Assembly: GCF_019565455.1 (NCBI RefSeq)
Contig: NZ_CP067377.1
Location: 806,001-870,000, forward strand
DNA from: Flavobacterium oreochromis
Lineage (GTDB): Bacteria > Bacteroidota > Bacteroidia > Flavobacteriales > Flavobacteriaceae
Direction: 5' to 3'
Length of the DNA stretch: 64,000 bases
Shown: piece after piece, positions 1-9,407 of the stretch
Layout of the letters: each line of letters opens with the position of its first letter
How positions within the stretch are numbered: the first letter of the stretch is position 1
The notes under the pieces: generated by a model
The model's input: only the letters and a program-made list of their open reading frames with translations
What the model was told of the DNA's origin: nothing
The model's database searches: none
Position numbers and translations under genes: made by a program

Positions 1-536
1 TTAATAGACTTTGACAAACTTATCATTTGGGTTTGTGCTTGTAAGTATTGTATTTCAGAGCCAATTTTTTGATCCCATAAACGTTTTTGACGTTCATAAG
101 TAGTTTTAGCTAATTCATATTGTGTTTGAATACTTGCTAATTGTTGACTCATCCCTGCATCATCTATTCTACCTAAAATTTGCCCTTTACCAACTGATTG
201 ACCTGCTTTTATATTTAAATTAACAAGAGTACCAGGCATTTCGGGTTGAATTAACACATTTTGTTGCGTATCTACATTTCCTTGAATTTCAACATAGTGA
301 TTAAAAACAGTATCCTTTACACTAATGGTCTGCACTAATGCTTCGTCTACTTTCTTTTCTAAAGTTGCTAAAACTTCATCTAATTTTGCTAAATCAGCCT
401 GAAGACTGGCTCTTTTATTTTTTATTTCTACTAAATTTTTGCTTTCTATTAAGGAATCAATAGTCGCTGATTTCTCTTTACTCCCACAAGAAACAAGAAG
501 TAATGTATTGATGGTTAGTATAAATATTTTTTTCAT
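1..536 (-). CDS. RND efflux periplasmic adaptor (HlyD/AcrA-like membrane fusion protein), partial
   Basis: The first 178 residues are visible; the gene continues past base 1. It starts MKKIFILTINTLLLVSCGS, a lipoprotein signal with a lipobox ending at Cys17, so the protein should be anchored in a membrane facing the periplasm. A coiled-coil stretch (about residues 25-75) is followed by a biotinyl/lipoyl-like segment with IKAGQSVGKGQILGRID and then the return helix, the order typical of adaptors that bridge an inner-membrane pump and a TolC channel. It lies 18 bases after the TolC-like gene, so the two are surely cotranscribed. The pump gene is presumably just outside the window. Family call is firm; substrate unknown. 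Confidence 0.88.
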   Translation of the reverse strand, partial: MKKIFILTINTLLLVSCGSKEKSATIDSLIESKNLVEIKNKRASLQADLAKLDEVLATLEKKVDEALVQTISVKDTVFNHYVEIQGNVDTQQNVLIQPEMPGTLVNLNIKAGQSVGKGQILGRIDDAGMSQQLASIQTQYELAKTTYERQKRLWDQKIGSEIQYLQAQTQMISLSKSI

Positions 537-554
537 TTGTGATTGTATATAATT

Positions 555-1877
555 TTAGTTCTTTAATAATATTTTTTCTAAAGCAGCTCTTTTAGTGATA
601 ACATCTACCATAGATTGTAAATAAGCTTGTTGTGAACCATATAACTGACGCTGTGCTTCTGTAAATTCAAAACTAGTAGATAAACCTTCTTTAAATTTAA
701 CACTTTGCTTATTTTCAATTCTTTCTGATAAACGCAAGGTATTTTTTGCATTACCATATTGTGCTACACTATATTCAAAATCACTCTTTGCTTTTTGATA
801 TTGAAGTTTTAATTTTTGCTCGGTTTCAGCTAATTTAGTCTTAGCTTGTTCAAATGCTATTTTTGCTTGATGTGCTTTAGCCTGTCTACCAAATGAGCTG
901 AATAATGGAATATTTAACCCAACTGAAAGGGTAGAATAATCATACCATTTTTGATCGGCATTAAACATAGTAAAACTATTACCAAAAGTATTAGCCCCAA
1001 AATTTACTTGAGCTCCTAAAGAAGGCAATGCTTTACTTTTCTCTAATTTTAACAACAATCTATTAGCTTCTACTAGATTATTATTAATCTGATAATCTAC
1101 TGAGTTTTTACTATCAAAAGTTTGTGATAAAACCGCTAAATCTATATTTTGTGATGCTAATGTATCTAGTTTATCAGTTAATTGAATTGTCTGATCAATA
1201 TCAATCCCCATTAAAAGTTTTAACATATTAGTTGCTATTACTTCCATACGCTTTGCGTAATCTAAGGAGCTATTAATTTCTGATAATGTAATTTGTAAAC
1301 GCTCTACTGATTCTTCTTCAACAAAGCCGTTTTTATATATTTGTTTTGTATCATTTAATGTTTTTTCAAGTATAACTTTGTTTCGTTCTACAATCATGAT
1401 ACTTTCTTGGGCTAACAAAACATCTCCATAGGCTTTTGTAGTTATTTCTCGTATTTCTTGTTCTGTTTTAACTTTAGCATGCTGCGAAATCTTTAAATAT
1501 GTTTTAGCTGATTCTAAACCTACTAAATAGGAACCGTCAAAGATTAATTGACTTAATGTAATTTTTGCATCCATGGCGTTATACTGGCCAAATTGTAAGG
1601 TAGCAGGTATTCCATTAAAACTAATCACATTTGTAGCTATTTTAAAATTGTTTTGATAACCAACATTTGCATTAATTTGAGGTAATCCAATAGTTGTTGT
1701 CTCCCACTTCTTTTTTTGAGCTACTTCTATATCTCTATTTGCATTAATAGCTGTATAATTATTTTTTGTTGCGTAATCTACAGCTTGATTTAAACTAAAT
1801 GAATAGTTCATTTTTTTCTTGAGCATAATTTTGCCCTAGAAAAATATCGTTAATAAAAGTCTATGCCAATTTCTCAT
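555..1877 (-). CDS. TolC family outer membrane efflux protein (N-terminus disrupted)
   Basis: Outer-membrane channel of a tripartite efflux system. The intact frame from 1826 to 555 gives 423 residues with the two OEP repeats of this family (starting near SLNQAVDYATKNN and again after LVEANRLLLKLEKSKALPS), but it lacks a signal peptide. Reading from an ATG at 1877, directly after the TetR stop codon, gives MRNWHRLLLTIFF, then a TAG. Adding one T to the run of five restores LGQNYAQEK, a good signal-peptide end, and a change in the following A7 run returns to the main frame. The reconstructed protein is about 440 aa, the family's usual length. It sits between the TetR regulator and the adaptor. 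The disruption is probably sequencing error. Confidence 0.87.
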
Positions 1878-2474
1878 TTAATTATTATATTTCAGTAATT
1901 GTTTTTCTAATTCTTTTATACCCTTAGGCGTAGCAAGTGCTCTGGTATGGTACTCTAACGCTTCTAGTTCCAGTTTTAGTGCATCACTTTCAAATTGAGT
2001 GTTCTCATTAATAGTAAATATTAGCGTATAATAAAATTGTATATAAGCGGGTATATACACCTCTTTTCTATAGAGTCCTTCTGCAATTCCTTTTTGAATA
2101 TTTTGTCCAAACATTTCATTACAATCTTCTATCTCACTTTCCATCAATTTATTGTATATCTCAGGATAATGCTTTTTTAATTGATATACAGGTGAATTAT
2201 CATAAGATTGAAACATTTCTTTAAATAGTCTACGTATTTCAAAATTTTCTTCTATTGCATTATAATTTTTAGCAAGAATTTCATCTATAACTAAATGTAT
2301 TTTATCATGAATAACAAAAGTGGATTCTCTTATTAAAGATTCTTTATTATTAAAAAACTTATAAATGGTCTTCTTAGAAATCCCCATTTCAGCAGCAATA
2401 TCATCCATTGTTACACTTTTGAAACCTAATTTCAAGAACATATCAGTTGCCTTAGAAATAATTCTATTTTTCAT
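1878..2474 (-). CDS. TetR/AcrR family transcriptional regulator
   Basis: A 198-aa regulator. Residues 1-50 form the TetR DNA-binding domain with the helix-turn-helix around VTMDDIAAEMGISKKTIYKF; the C-terminal helical part is divergent, as usual for the ligand domain. Its ATG lies one base after the stop of the upstream SDR gene, and its stop abuts the ATG of the TolC-like gene, so it is in the middle of an efflux operon that it most likely represses. A 10-bp inverted repeat upstream of the first gene (3340-3369) is the best candidate operator. The inducing ligand cannot be told from sequence. Confidence 0.9.
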   Translation of the reverse strand: MKNRIISKATDMFLKLGFKSVTMDDIAAEMGISKKTIYKFFNNKESLIRESTFVIHDKIHLVIDEILAKNYNAIEENFEIRRLFKEMFQSYDNSPVYQLKKHYPEIYNKLMESEIEDCNEMFGQNIQKGIAEGLYRKEVYIPAYIQFYYTLIFTINENTQFESDALKLELEALEYHTRALATPKGIKELEKQLLKYNN

Positions 2475-2475
2475 A

Positions 2476-3261
2476 TCATGCTGTTTCTTGAATAAATCGA
2501 GTAATTTTTGTAACCCATTTTCTAGGTGTAAATCGAACAGTATTAGCTAGCAAAGCATTTTTAATACCATGTATGGCTACAGTATCCCCTCTTAGCATAG
2601 CTTGATGACCATACAAAGCAACTTCGCGCGATGTTGGTAATTTTTTGTTTTTTACTAACTTACTATCCTCCATATCTGCCATTGATTGAAAACCGCTTTC
2701 TGTTGCACCAGGACATAGAGCTGTTATCGTAACACCTGTTCCTTCTACTTCATTAGCTATAGCTTCTGTAAAATGCAAAACATATGATTTTGTTGCGTAG
2801 TAAACAGCCATTAAAGGACCTGGCTGAAAAGCTGCTGTAGAAGCTACATTCATAATCTTTCCACTTTTACGCTGTACCATGTCTTTTAGAAAAATATGAG
2901 TAAATTGTGTTAAAGCCGTTATATTTAATTGAATCATTTGATCTGTCTTATCCCAGCTTGATTTTGTAAATAAACCAAAATCTCCAAAACCTGCATTATT
3001 GATCAAATAATCTATCGTTAAACCATATTTTTTAACTTCATTATAAACATTTAAAGCAGCACCTCTTTTTGATAAATCTTCAGAAATAGTATAAACTCTA
3101 ATATTATTTCTAGCTTTTAATTCTATTTTTAAATCATCTAATCGCTGTCCATTTCTAGCTACAAGTACTAAATCATTTCCCTCTTCGGCATGAATTTTAG
3201 CCAATTCCAATCCAATACCACTTGAAGCTCCTGTAATTAAAATCGTTTTTTTCATCTTCAT
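2476..3261 (-). CDS. SDR family NAD(P)-dependent oxidoreductase
   Basis: 261-aa classical short-chain dehydrogenase. It has the Rossmann nucleotide motif TGASSGIG near residue 10, an NNAG motif near residue 89, and the catalytic YYATK (Tyr-x-x-x-Lys) near residue 155 with the partner Ser upstream (NVASTAAF). Closest in style to the DltE/YqjQ group of SDRs, whose substrates are mostly unknown. First gene of the minus-strand unit with the TetR regulator and efflux genes; the spacing to tetR is one base. A detoxification role alongside efflux is an inference from context only. Confidence 0.88.
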   Translation of the reverse strand: MKMKKTILITGASSGIGLELAKIHAEEGNDLVLVARNGQRLDDLKIELKARNNIRVYTISEDLSKRGAALNVYNEVKKYGLTIDYLINNAGFGDFGLFTKSSWDKTDQMIQLNITALTQFTHIFLKDMVQRKSGKIMNVASTAAFQPGPLMAVYYATKSYVLHFTEAIANEVEGTGVTITALCPGATESGFQSMADMEDSKLVKNKKLPTSREVALYGHQAMLRGDTVAIHGIKNALLANTVRFTPRKWVTKITRFIQETA

Positions 3262-3328
3262 TTATTTTCAAATAAACTAAAAATCCTTATTGTTCTTTAT
3301 TATTAAATCTATACTTTTAAAAGTCAGG

Positions 3329-3369
3329 CAAATATATACAGGAAACTTTAAATACTTTAAAAGTTTCCT
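3329..3369 (-). promoter_or_regulatory. Candidate promoter and TetR operator for the SDR-tetR-tolC operon
   Basis: On the minus strand 3336-3329 reads TATATTTG, an exact match to the Bacteroidetes -7 element TAnnTTTG. Just upstream of it lies a perfect 10-bp inverted repeat, AGGAAACTTT (3340-3349) and AAAGTTTCCT (3360-3369), separated by 10 bases. A repeat placed between the -7 and -33 regions fits a repressor site. No clear -33 element was seen. Confidence 0.5.
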
Positions 3370-3444
3370 TGTTTTTTTGTTTTTTTTAACATTTAATTCA
3401 ACTTGGCGTTCTCAACTTTTAAATTATTTTAGCAAAAATTTAAA

Positions 3445-4420
3445 ATGCAAGCAATTAGTAGCTATCAAAATATTATTACTAAACATTTTGAGGACTTATC
3501 AGTCAAGAAAGACCCATTAAATTTGTACAATCCCATACAATACATCCTATCTTTAGGAGGAAAAAGAATACGTCCTGTACTAACATTAATGGCGGCTGAG
3601 ATCTTTGACACCTCCTATATAAAAGCTCTTTCAGCAGCTACAGCAGTGGAAGTTTTTCATAACTTTTCATTGGTTCATGATGATATTATGGATAATGCTC
3701 CTTTAAGAAGAGGTAACGAAACGGTACATGAAAAATGGAATATTAATACAGGTATCCTTTCTGGTGATGCTATGCTCATATTAGCTTACCAATACTTTGA
3801 AAATTATGAACCTAGTATTTTTAAAAAAATTAGCTCAATTATTCAGTAAAACAGCACTTGAAGTATGCGAAGGACAACAATACGATGTAGATTTTGAAAC
3901 TAGAGAAGTTGTAACCATTAGTGAATATCTTAAAATGATTGAATATAAAACTGCTGTGTTAGTAGGTGCTGCACTAAAAATGGGAGCTATAGTAGCCGAA
4001 ACTTCTTCCGAAAATGCAAATTTAATTTATGAATTTGGTTTAAATCTAGGAATTGCATTCCAACTCCAAGATGATTATTTAGATGCCTTTGGAAATCCTT
4101 TAACATTTGGAAAACAAGTAGGAGGCGATATTATAGAAAATAAAAAAACATATCTCTATATAAAAGCATTAGAATTTGCTTCTATAGAAGATAAAAAACA
4201 ACTACAACAGTTATATTCTATACAACCAAATGACAATACAGATAAAATTGAAACCGTAAAAAACTTTTTTAATTCAACAGGAGCTAGTACAGCTACACAA
4301 GAAGCTATTAAAGAATATACGCTTAAAGCCTTTAGTACACTGGAAAAAATTAATATTAGTGAAGATAAAAAAAATATTTTAAAAACATTTGGCGAAAATT
4401 TAATGAGTAGAAATGTATAA
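3445..4420 (+). CDS. Polyprenyl (isoprenoid) diphosphate synthase, one frameshift
   Basis: Class I trans-prenyltransferase that condenses isopentenyl diphosphate onto allylic diphosphates, probably making the side chain of menaquinone or a shorter farnesyl/geranyl product. The first frame holds GGKRIRP and the first Asp-rich motif DDIMD (about residues 78-82); the second frame holds FQLQDDYLDAFG, the second Asp-rich motif DDYLD. The frame changes near 3825-3835 in TTTTT followed by A7; removing one base joins IFKK to LAQLFSKTALEVCEGQ and gives 324 aa, the expected size. Unlike most breaks here this one needs a base removed. Divergent from the efflux operon. Confidence 0.88.
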
Positions 4421-4489
4421 AAGCAGATAAGAAGAAAAAAAGAATTGAAATCATTAAATTTTCTATCTTATTAAATAATTATCTCAAAT

Positions 4490-4840
4490 ATGTTCATCGC
4501 GCCAAAAGATACGAATCTACTACTATCTGAAGCACAGAAGGAGAAGCTCTATGTAAAACTCATTGAACAATTAAACAAAGACTTTACTTTAGCTAACGAT
4601 TTTTTAGACTTCTCCTTAGAAATAACTCCCATTGATTTAAAACTCCAATTACATGAAAAGATTCATCAATTAATTCAGAATAAGTTTAACGAATATTTAA
4701 ATCTCTTATATATTATTGATGTAAATGAAGAAGAAATAAAAAAGCTCGACGGTTTCAATTTAATTGAACTCGCCGAGCAAGTAAGTTATCTCATTTTAAA
4801 AAGAGAATGGCAAAAAGTATGGTATAGAAATTTATATTAA
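4490..4840 (+). CDS. Conserved hypothetical protein, helical, 116 aa
   Basis: I recognise this only as a small protein of the flavobacterial type that is often seen near isoprenoid synthase genes. It is acidic, has no signal peptide or membrane segment, and is predicted mostly helical from its Leu/Ile/Glu-rich composition (for example LNKDFTLANDFLDFSLEI). It follows the prenyl synthase by 69 bases on the same strand and may be cotranscribed. No catalytic motif is visible and no function is proposed. Confidence 0.65.
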   Translation: MFIAPKDTNLLLSEAQKEKLYVKLIEQLNKDFTLANDFLDFSLEITPIDLKLQLHEKIHQLIQNKFNEYLNLLYIIDVNEEEIKKLDGFNLIELAEQVSYLILKREWQKVWYRNLY

Positions 4841-4844
4841 TATC

Positions 4845-6164
4845 CTAACTCTTTTTAGTTATCACTTTATTCCACAATTCTTTTCCTTCATGATCAAATA
4901 AAGATAATTTAACCTGTCTATCCTCTTTATCTCCAGTAAAAGATAGCAAACCAAAATTATGTTGTACAAAGACGCTTCCTTCTACACGATTTTTATTTTC
5001 CTCTTTTAATCCTGAATTAGAAGGATTTGAAGTTAATGGAGAAACAGTCCAATCATACAGAGGATAATTACCTCCACGTTTTAACATAGACAATTCAGCA
5101 AAATGACGATCTCCTGTTAAGAATAAAACACCTTTAACATCATTCTTAGCAATCTCATTAAGCAAATATTCTCTTTCTTGAGGATAAGTTGCATAATTTT
5201 CAAATTTTGCGGCAGAATTAATCACCTGACCACCTACTACAATAATTTTAAAAGTAGCTTTAGAAGAAGACAAAGCATCTATTAACCATTCTAACTGTTC
5301 TTTACCTAATAAAGTCCTATCTCCAGTTTTACGATCATTAGGCGATTTAAAATAACGATTATCTAACAAAAAGAACTGTGCATCACCCCAATTAAAGGTA
5401 GAATAAATTCCTTGAGTTTCTAAAGGATCTAAACCATATGATTTATTAGCCCAAAAATTCTTGAACGCTTTTTGAGTATGAATCTTATAATTTAAACTTC
5501 TATCTCCATCATTAGGTCCAAAATCATGATCATCCCAGATAGCATAATTTTGGGTACTAGCTAATAAAGGTTGAATTTCTTTAGTACTTCTGGTATGAGT
5601 ATAACGAAAATAAAGACCCGATAAACTTTCATCAACTTCGCGTAAATAAATATTATCTCCTCCCCATAACATAATATCAGGCTTTTTAGCTGCTATACTT
5701 GTAAACACATTATAGTTACTACCATAAGGCTTTCCTGGTCTATCAACTTCAGGCTGATTAATATAAACACAACTACCAAAAGCAACTGTAAAATCTGGAG
5801 CTTTTTCTCTCCATTGCCATAATTTTTTAGATTCAAAAGTAGTTGGATAAGGCAGTTTTATTAGCTTATTATCTATATAAACTTGGTAAGCATACTTCTT
5901 CCCTTGTTCTAATTTATCTAAAACAACATGACAAGTATACCCTGATTCTTTTTTCGTATTGTATACATCCGAAAACATTTTTTTTGCAGGAGTAGAAACA
6001 TCAAAATATTCCAATTTTACACTAGCATTAGTTGTAGTCTGTAACCATATTACAGCTTCTGTCATTTCACAATAGCCCACCATAGGACCTGATTGTAACA
6101 TTTCTCTTTGTGCAAACAATGAAAAGGCCTGAATCAAAAAGAAAAAAGAAATAATTTTTTTCAT
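4845..6164 (-). CDS. Alkaline phosphatase D-like (PhoD) metallophosphoesterase
   Basis: 439 aa with a signal peptide (MKKIISFFFLIQAFSLFAQ). An N-terminal beta-sandwich (about 25-115) precedes the metallophosphatase core: FGSCVY near 130, WGGDNIYLRE near 165, AIWDDHDFGPND near 210, and GDRHFAE near 350, which supply the metal-binding Asp, Asn and His residues of the PhoD family. Exported enzyme releasing phosphate from phosphodiesters or monoesters; specificity unknown. Its 3' end converges on the small gene that ends at 4840, and its 5' end is divergent from the broken MFS gene. Confidence 0.88.
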   Translation of the reverse strand: MKKIISFFFLIQAFSLFAQREMLQSGPMVGYCEMTEAVIWLQTTTNASVKLEYFDVSTPAKKMFSDVYNTKKESGYTCHVVLDKLEQGKKYAYQVYIDNKLIKLPYPTTFESKKLWQWREKAPDFTVAFGSCVYINQPEVDRPGKPYGSNYNVFTSIAAKKPDIMLWGGDNIYLREVDESLSGLYFRYTHTRSTKEIQPLLASTQNYAIWDDHDFGPNDGDRSLNYKIHTQKAFKNFWANKSYGLDPLETQGIYSTFNWGDAQFFLLDNRYFKSPNDRKTGDRTLLGKEQLEWLIDALSSSKATFKIIVVGGQVINSAAKFENYATYPQEREYLLNEIAKNDVKGVLFLTGDRHFAELSMLKRGGNYPLYDWTVSPLTSNPSNSGLKEENKNRVEGSVFVQHNFGLLSFTGDKEDRQVKLSLFDHEGKELWNKVITKKS

Positions 6165-6311
6165 TTAAAATAGATTTAATTTTATTAAAGCTATTCTTTA
6201 TAACTAATATACCTTTCTAAAACGTATATTAAAAGTTAGCTTACCTATTGAAGATTGTATATTACAAAAATAACAAATATTATTTGAGTAAAGAAACACA
6301 ATACAATTCAT

Positions 6312-6326
6312 TACGGTTTTACCGTA
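6312..6326. promoter_or_regulatory. Short palindrome in divergent intergenic region
   Basis: TACGGTTTTACCGTA is a perfect 6-bp inverted repeat with a 3-base spacer, in the 247-bp gap between the divergent phoD-like and MFS genes and immediately upstream of a TATTTTG stretch on the plus strand. It could be an operator, but nothing ties it to a particular regulator. Confidence 0.3.
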
Positions 6327-6411
6327 TATTTTGTTAAAACAAAAAGAAAAAACCATCAAAAAAATCAGGTTTAACTAACTTAGCCCAAGATTTCCCCTAA
6401 ATCTACATCAT

Positions 6412-7649
6412 ATGAAAAAAAAATCACCTATTTGGATAACTTCAGAGGTTTTCCCAAAGAAATTTGGATTCTTACGCTCATTACTTATATCAACAGAGCA
6501 GGAGCTATGGTTATGCCTTTTTAAGTAATTATTTACACAAAGGCTTCTCTTTTACTCTTCAGGAAGTAGGCTGGCTTATGAGTTCTATAGGTATTGGTTC
6601 TTTTTAGGAAACTGGATAGGAGGCAAATTAACAGATAAAATAGGATTTTATACCGTAATCCTTTCCAGCTTATTATTAGTAGGTTTTGGATTCATCTCAT
6701 TAATGTTTCTATATGACTTTATAGAAATAAGCATCGGTCTATTCTTTTTAACAGCTATAGCTGATATGTACAAACCAGCTGTTTATGTTGCTATTGGATG
6801 CTTTAGCAATTTCTCTAATCGAACCCGTTCTCTTACCCTTATAAGATTAGCAACTAACTTAGGCATGTTTACAGGTCCCATCATTGGAGGAGTACTAATT
6901 GCTAATAACAATTATGATCCATTATTTTGGATAGACGGAATCAGCTGTGTGATAGCTGTAATTCTATTCTTATTTTTAATTGATGAAACAAAAATTGACA
7001 TTTACGCCAAAAGAGTAGAACAATTAAAAGAACACATAAACACAAAAATTCTATATTCAGTGATTCTAATTTTGTAATTTTCCTATTAGGCTCCTTTATT
7101 ACAGCCTTACTCTTTTTCCAACTTTTTACAACTTTGCCAGTATACAACTCATCAAAATTTAATTTTAGTGAAATGCAAATAGGGCTACTATTATCTTTAA
7201 ATGGTTTGCTCATTTTTCTCTTTGAAATGCCCATTATAGGATATCTTGAAAAAACCAAAATCAAAAATACAAAAATATTTCAAATAGGAAGTCTCTTCAT
7301 GACATTAGGCTTTTTCTTCTTAATTTTTGCAAAGTGGATTTTTTTATTAATACTCAGTATTGGATTAATAACCTTAGGACAAATTTTAATCTTCTCTTTT
7401 GCTAACACTTTTGCATTTAACAAAGCTACACCAGGTCAAGAAGGTAAATATATGGCATTATATTCTATGAGTTTTAGTTTTGCTCAAATATTAAGCTCAA
7501 AACTAAGTTTCAGCATCATTGAAAAATATAGTTTTAATGCTAACTGGATTTTTATGGTTCTCATTGGAATTTTAGGAATTTATATCTATTTCAAACTAGA
7601 TAAAAACCTAAACCAAGCCCCTTCATTTAACCAAACAGTAATATCATGA
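6412..7649 (+). pseudogene. MFS transporter, broken by four frameshifts
   Basis: Major facilitator superfamily pump. Four single-base additions restore one frame of about 413 aa: in the A9 run after the start codon, in T5 at about 6520 (giving VMPFLSNYL), in T5 at about 6603 (giving GIGSFLGNWIGGKLTDK, with the MFS loop 2-3 motif), and in A5 at about 7048 (giving HINTKNSIF). The restored protein has about 12 hydrophobic segments. All four sites are A or T runs, so sequencing error is possible, but four in one 1.2-kb gene is more than elsewhere in the window and real decay cannot be excluded. Its stop overlaps the next start (ATGA), so the two genes form an operon. Confidence 0.72.
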
Positions 7650-8542
7650 CAACCTCTATAAATAATAAAAGTTTTAAAATTATTATCACTCTACTGTCCC
7701 TTCTTTTATTAAGCTGTTTAGTTTATATTTATAAAATGTCAGCTCATTCTAAGGGTATTATTATTTCATTAAGAAGTGAAAAAGCAGAATTAACAAATGA
7801 CCTTGAAAAAGTAAAACTGGCATTAGAAAACACAATTGCAAAAAAAGGGCATCTGAACAAAGAACTACTAGAAGAAAGAAAAAAAGTAGATCAACTTTTA
7901 GCTAAAGTTAAAAATGGAAATTACGATCCATCTGAAATTACTAAATATAAAATTGAATCAAAAAACCTAGAATTAAGAATTGGCTATCTTATGAACGAGA
8001 TAGAACGATATAAGAAAAGAATAGACAGCACTGAAAATGAATTAATCGCCTCTAACACAGAGCTTAAAAATATCAAAAAAACAAATGAAGATTTAAACAC
8101 AAACAACCTAAATCTAAACAAAAAACTACAATTAGTTGACGAAAAATTAAGCAAAGCCTCTAAACTAAGTTTTTCTAATTTAGAAATGAATACTTTTAGA
8201 ATAAAATCATCTGGTGAAATTACTCAAACAGACAAAGCAAACAAGACAAACTTAATTAAGATTAGCTTTTTAATTAGTGAAAACGAGCTAGTCACCCCTC
8301 AAAATAAAACATTTTATTTCCAATTATTTGATCCTAATAATGATCTAATAACATACAATGAAACTACCACAACAGGTGAAAGAATAGAAGATTATACAGC
8401 TATTTCCGTAGTTCATTATCAAAACAAAGCCCTTAAAATTGAGAAAATAATTCCTCTAAAAAATTTAACACCAGGCGTATATCAACTAAAAGTTTATGAT
8501 GCTGCCAATCTAATACTAAGCAATAGCTTCGAAATGAATTAA
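7646..8542 (+). CDS. Membrane-anchored coiled-coil protein of unknown function
   Basis: 298 aa. One transmembrane segment near residues 11-29, a long coiled coil (about 38-175, rich in Glu, Lys, Leu and Asn), then a globular beta-rich domain (about 180-298) with phrases such as SFLISENELVTPQNKTFYF and LTPGVYQLKVYD. The C-terminal part should lie in the periplasm and looks immunoglobulin-like. Its ATG overlaps the stop of the MFS gene, implying translational coupling. I do not recognise a named family. Confidence 0.7.
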   Translation: MTTSINNKSFKIIITLLSLLLLSCLVYIYKMSAHSKGIIISLRSEKAELTNDLEKVKLALENTIAKKGHLNKELLEERKKVDQLLAKVKNGNYDPSEITKYKIESKNLELRIGYLMNEIERYKKRIDSTENELIASNTELKNIKKTNEDLNTNNLNLNKKLQLVDEKLSKASKLSFSNLEMNTFRIKSSGEITQTDKANKTNLIKISFLISENELVTPQNKTFYFQLFDPNNDLITYNETTTTGERIEDYTAISVVHYQNKALKIEKIIPLKNLTPGVYQLKVYDAANLILSNSFEMN

Positions 8543-8631
8543 AACAAAAAATAATTATTGAAAATATTTTAAAAATTCAGAAAATAAGTAAATCCACTTT
8601 CAATAATATTTATTAATTAATAAGTAGGCTA

Positions 8632-8660
8632 CCTAAGTCATTTACTTGAAAAGACTTAGG
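8632..8660. terminator. Hairpin between convergent genes
   Basis: CCTAAGTC (8632-8639) and GACTTAGG (8653-8660) form an 8-bp stem with a 13-base loop, placed between genes that end toward each other. The T-run after it is weak on both strands, so it may be a bidirectional terminator or simply a stabilising 3' hairpin. Confidence 0.5.
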
Positions 8661-8748
8661 CATGCTTTCTATTAACATAAAACACATCAGAAAAAATTCT
8701 CTTCCAAATTAAATATTTATAACGAATACTTTTATATCTTCCTATCTA

Positions 8749-9270
8749 TCAAAATACTATCCGAATAAAGGGCATCCATGCGGATGTATATAATCTATCA
8801 GTATCCCTAAAAAGGAGATTATAACGTATACCTCCTGTAATATTATTAACACTATAACCCACCCCTAAAAATAGAGCTGTATTCCAAAAATCATCAGAAC
8901 GCTGACCTAAATTTGTATTATAATCTAAATTTACCCGTAACTGCTCTACATCTGCAGAAAATTGTAAACTTTCAACAGGATTATATAAGACGCTGCCCGT
9001 TAATCCATAAACAAAAGAAGTAAATTTCCCAGAGTTTTTAATATAACTAGTATTAAGTCCAACTCCAATACTTGTCTGATCATCAAAATTATAGTACATA
9101 GTAGGAGAAACCGAAATATTAGTAAAACTATTTCCCATACTAAAACCCACACCTCCTCCAAAACGTACATGATCCCAAAAATCACTTACATTAGAACTCG
9201 ATGTTGAATCTTGAGCTTGAAAGGTAGATGAAAACAAAAAAAAACTAAAAAAAAATACATTTTTTATCAT
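8749..9270 (-). CDS. Small outer membrane beta-barrel protein
   Basis: 173 aa with a signal peptide (MIKNVFFFSFFLFSSTFQAQ). The mature part alternates hydrophobic and polar residues in about eight strands and ends in an aromatic residue (IRIVF), as outer-membrane barrels do. It is divergent from odhA. Homologues beside odhA in flavobacterial genomes are, as I recall, often labelled 'alpha-ketoglutarate decarboxylase', apparently by spill-over from the neighbour; nothing in this sequence suggests an enzyme. Confidence 0.75.
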   Translation of the reverse strand: MIKNVFFFSFFLFSSTFQAQDSTSSSNVSDFWDHVRFGGGVGFSMGNSFTNISVSPTMYYNFDDQTSIGVGLNTSYIKNSGKFTSFVYGLTGSVLYNPVESLQFSADVEQLRVNLDYNTNLGQRSDDFWNTALFLGVGYSVNNITGGIRYNLLFRDTDRLYTSAWMPFIRIVF

Positions 9271-9349
9271 TAGACTCTAATTTTAGATATATATTTTAAA
9301 GAATTAAAAATTAATCATATAAAAGTACTGTTTTATTGATTAGTTTAAA

Positions 9350-9369
9350 GCAAAAGTTTATACTTTTGC
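9350..9369 (+). promoter_or_regulatory. Candidate odhA promoter with overlapping inverted repeat
   Basis: TACTTTTG (9361-9368) matches the -7 consensus and lies 39 bases before the chosen start. It sits inside a perfect 8-bp inverted repeat, GCAAAAGT (9350-9357) and ACTTTTGC (9362-9369), with a 4-base centre. A TTG at 9336-9338 could be the -33 contact. Confidence 0.5.
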
Positions 9370-9407
9370 AATAATTTTTTAACCAAAAATTGTCATTAGA
9401 CAGAAAT

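Noticed and set aside
3290..3520. 76-aa open frame upstream of the prenyl synthase
   Set aside because: It overlaps the true synthase start in another frame, spans the TetR operator, and has a low-complexity Phe/Lys composition.
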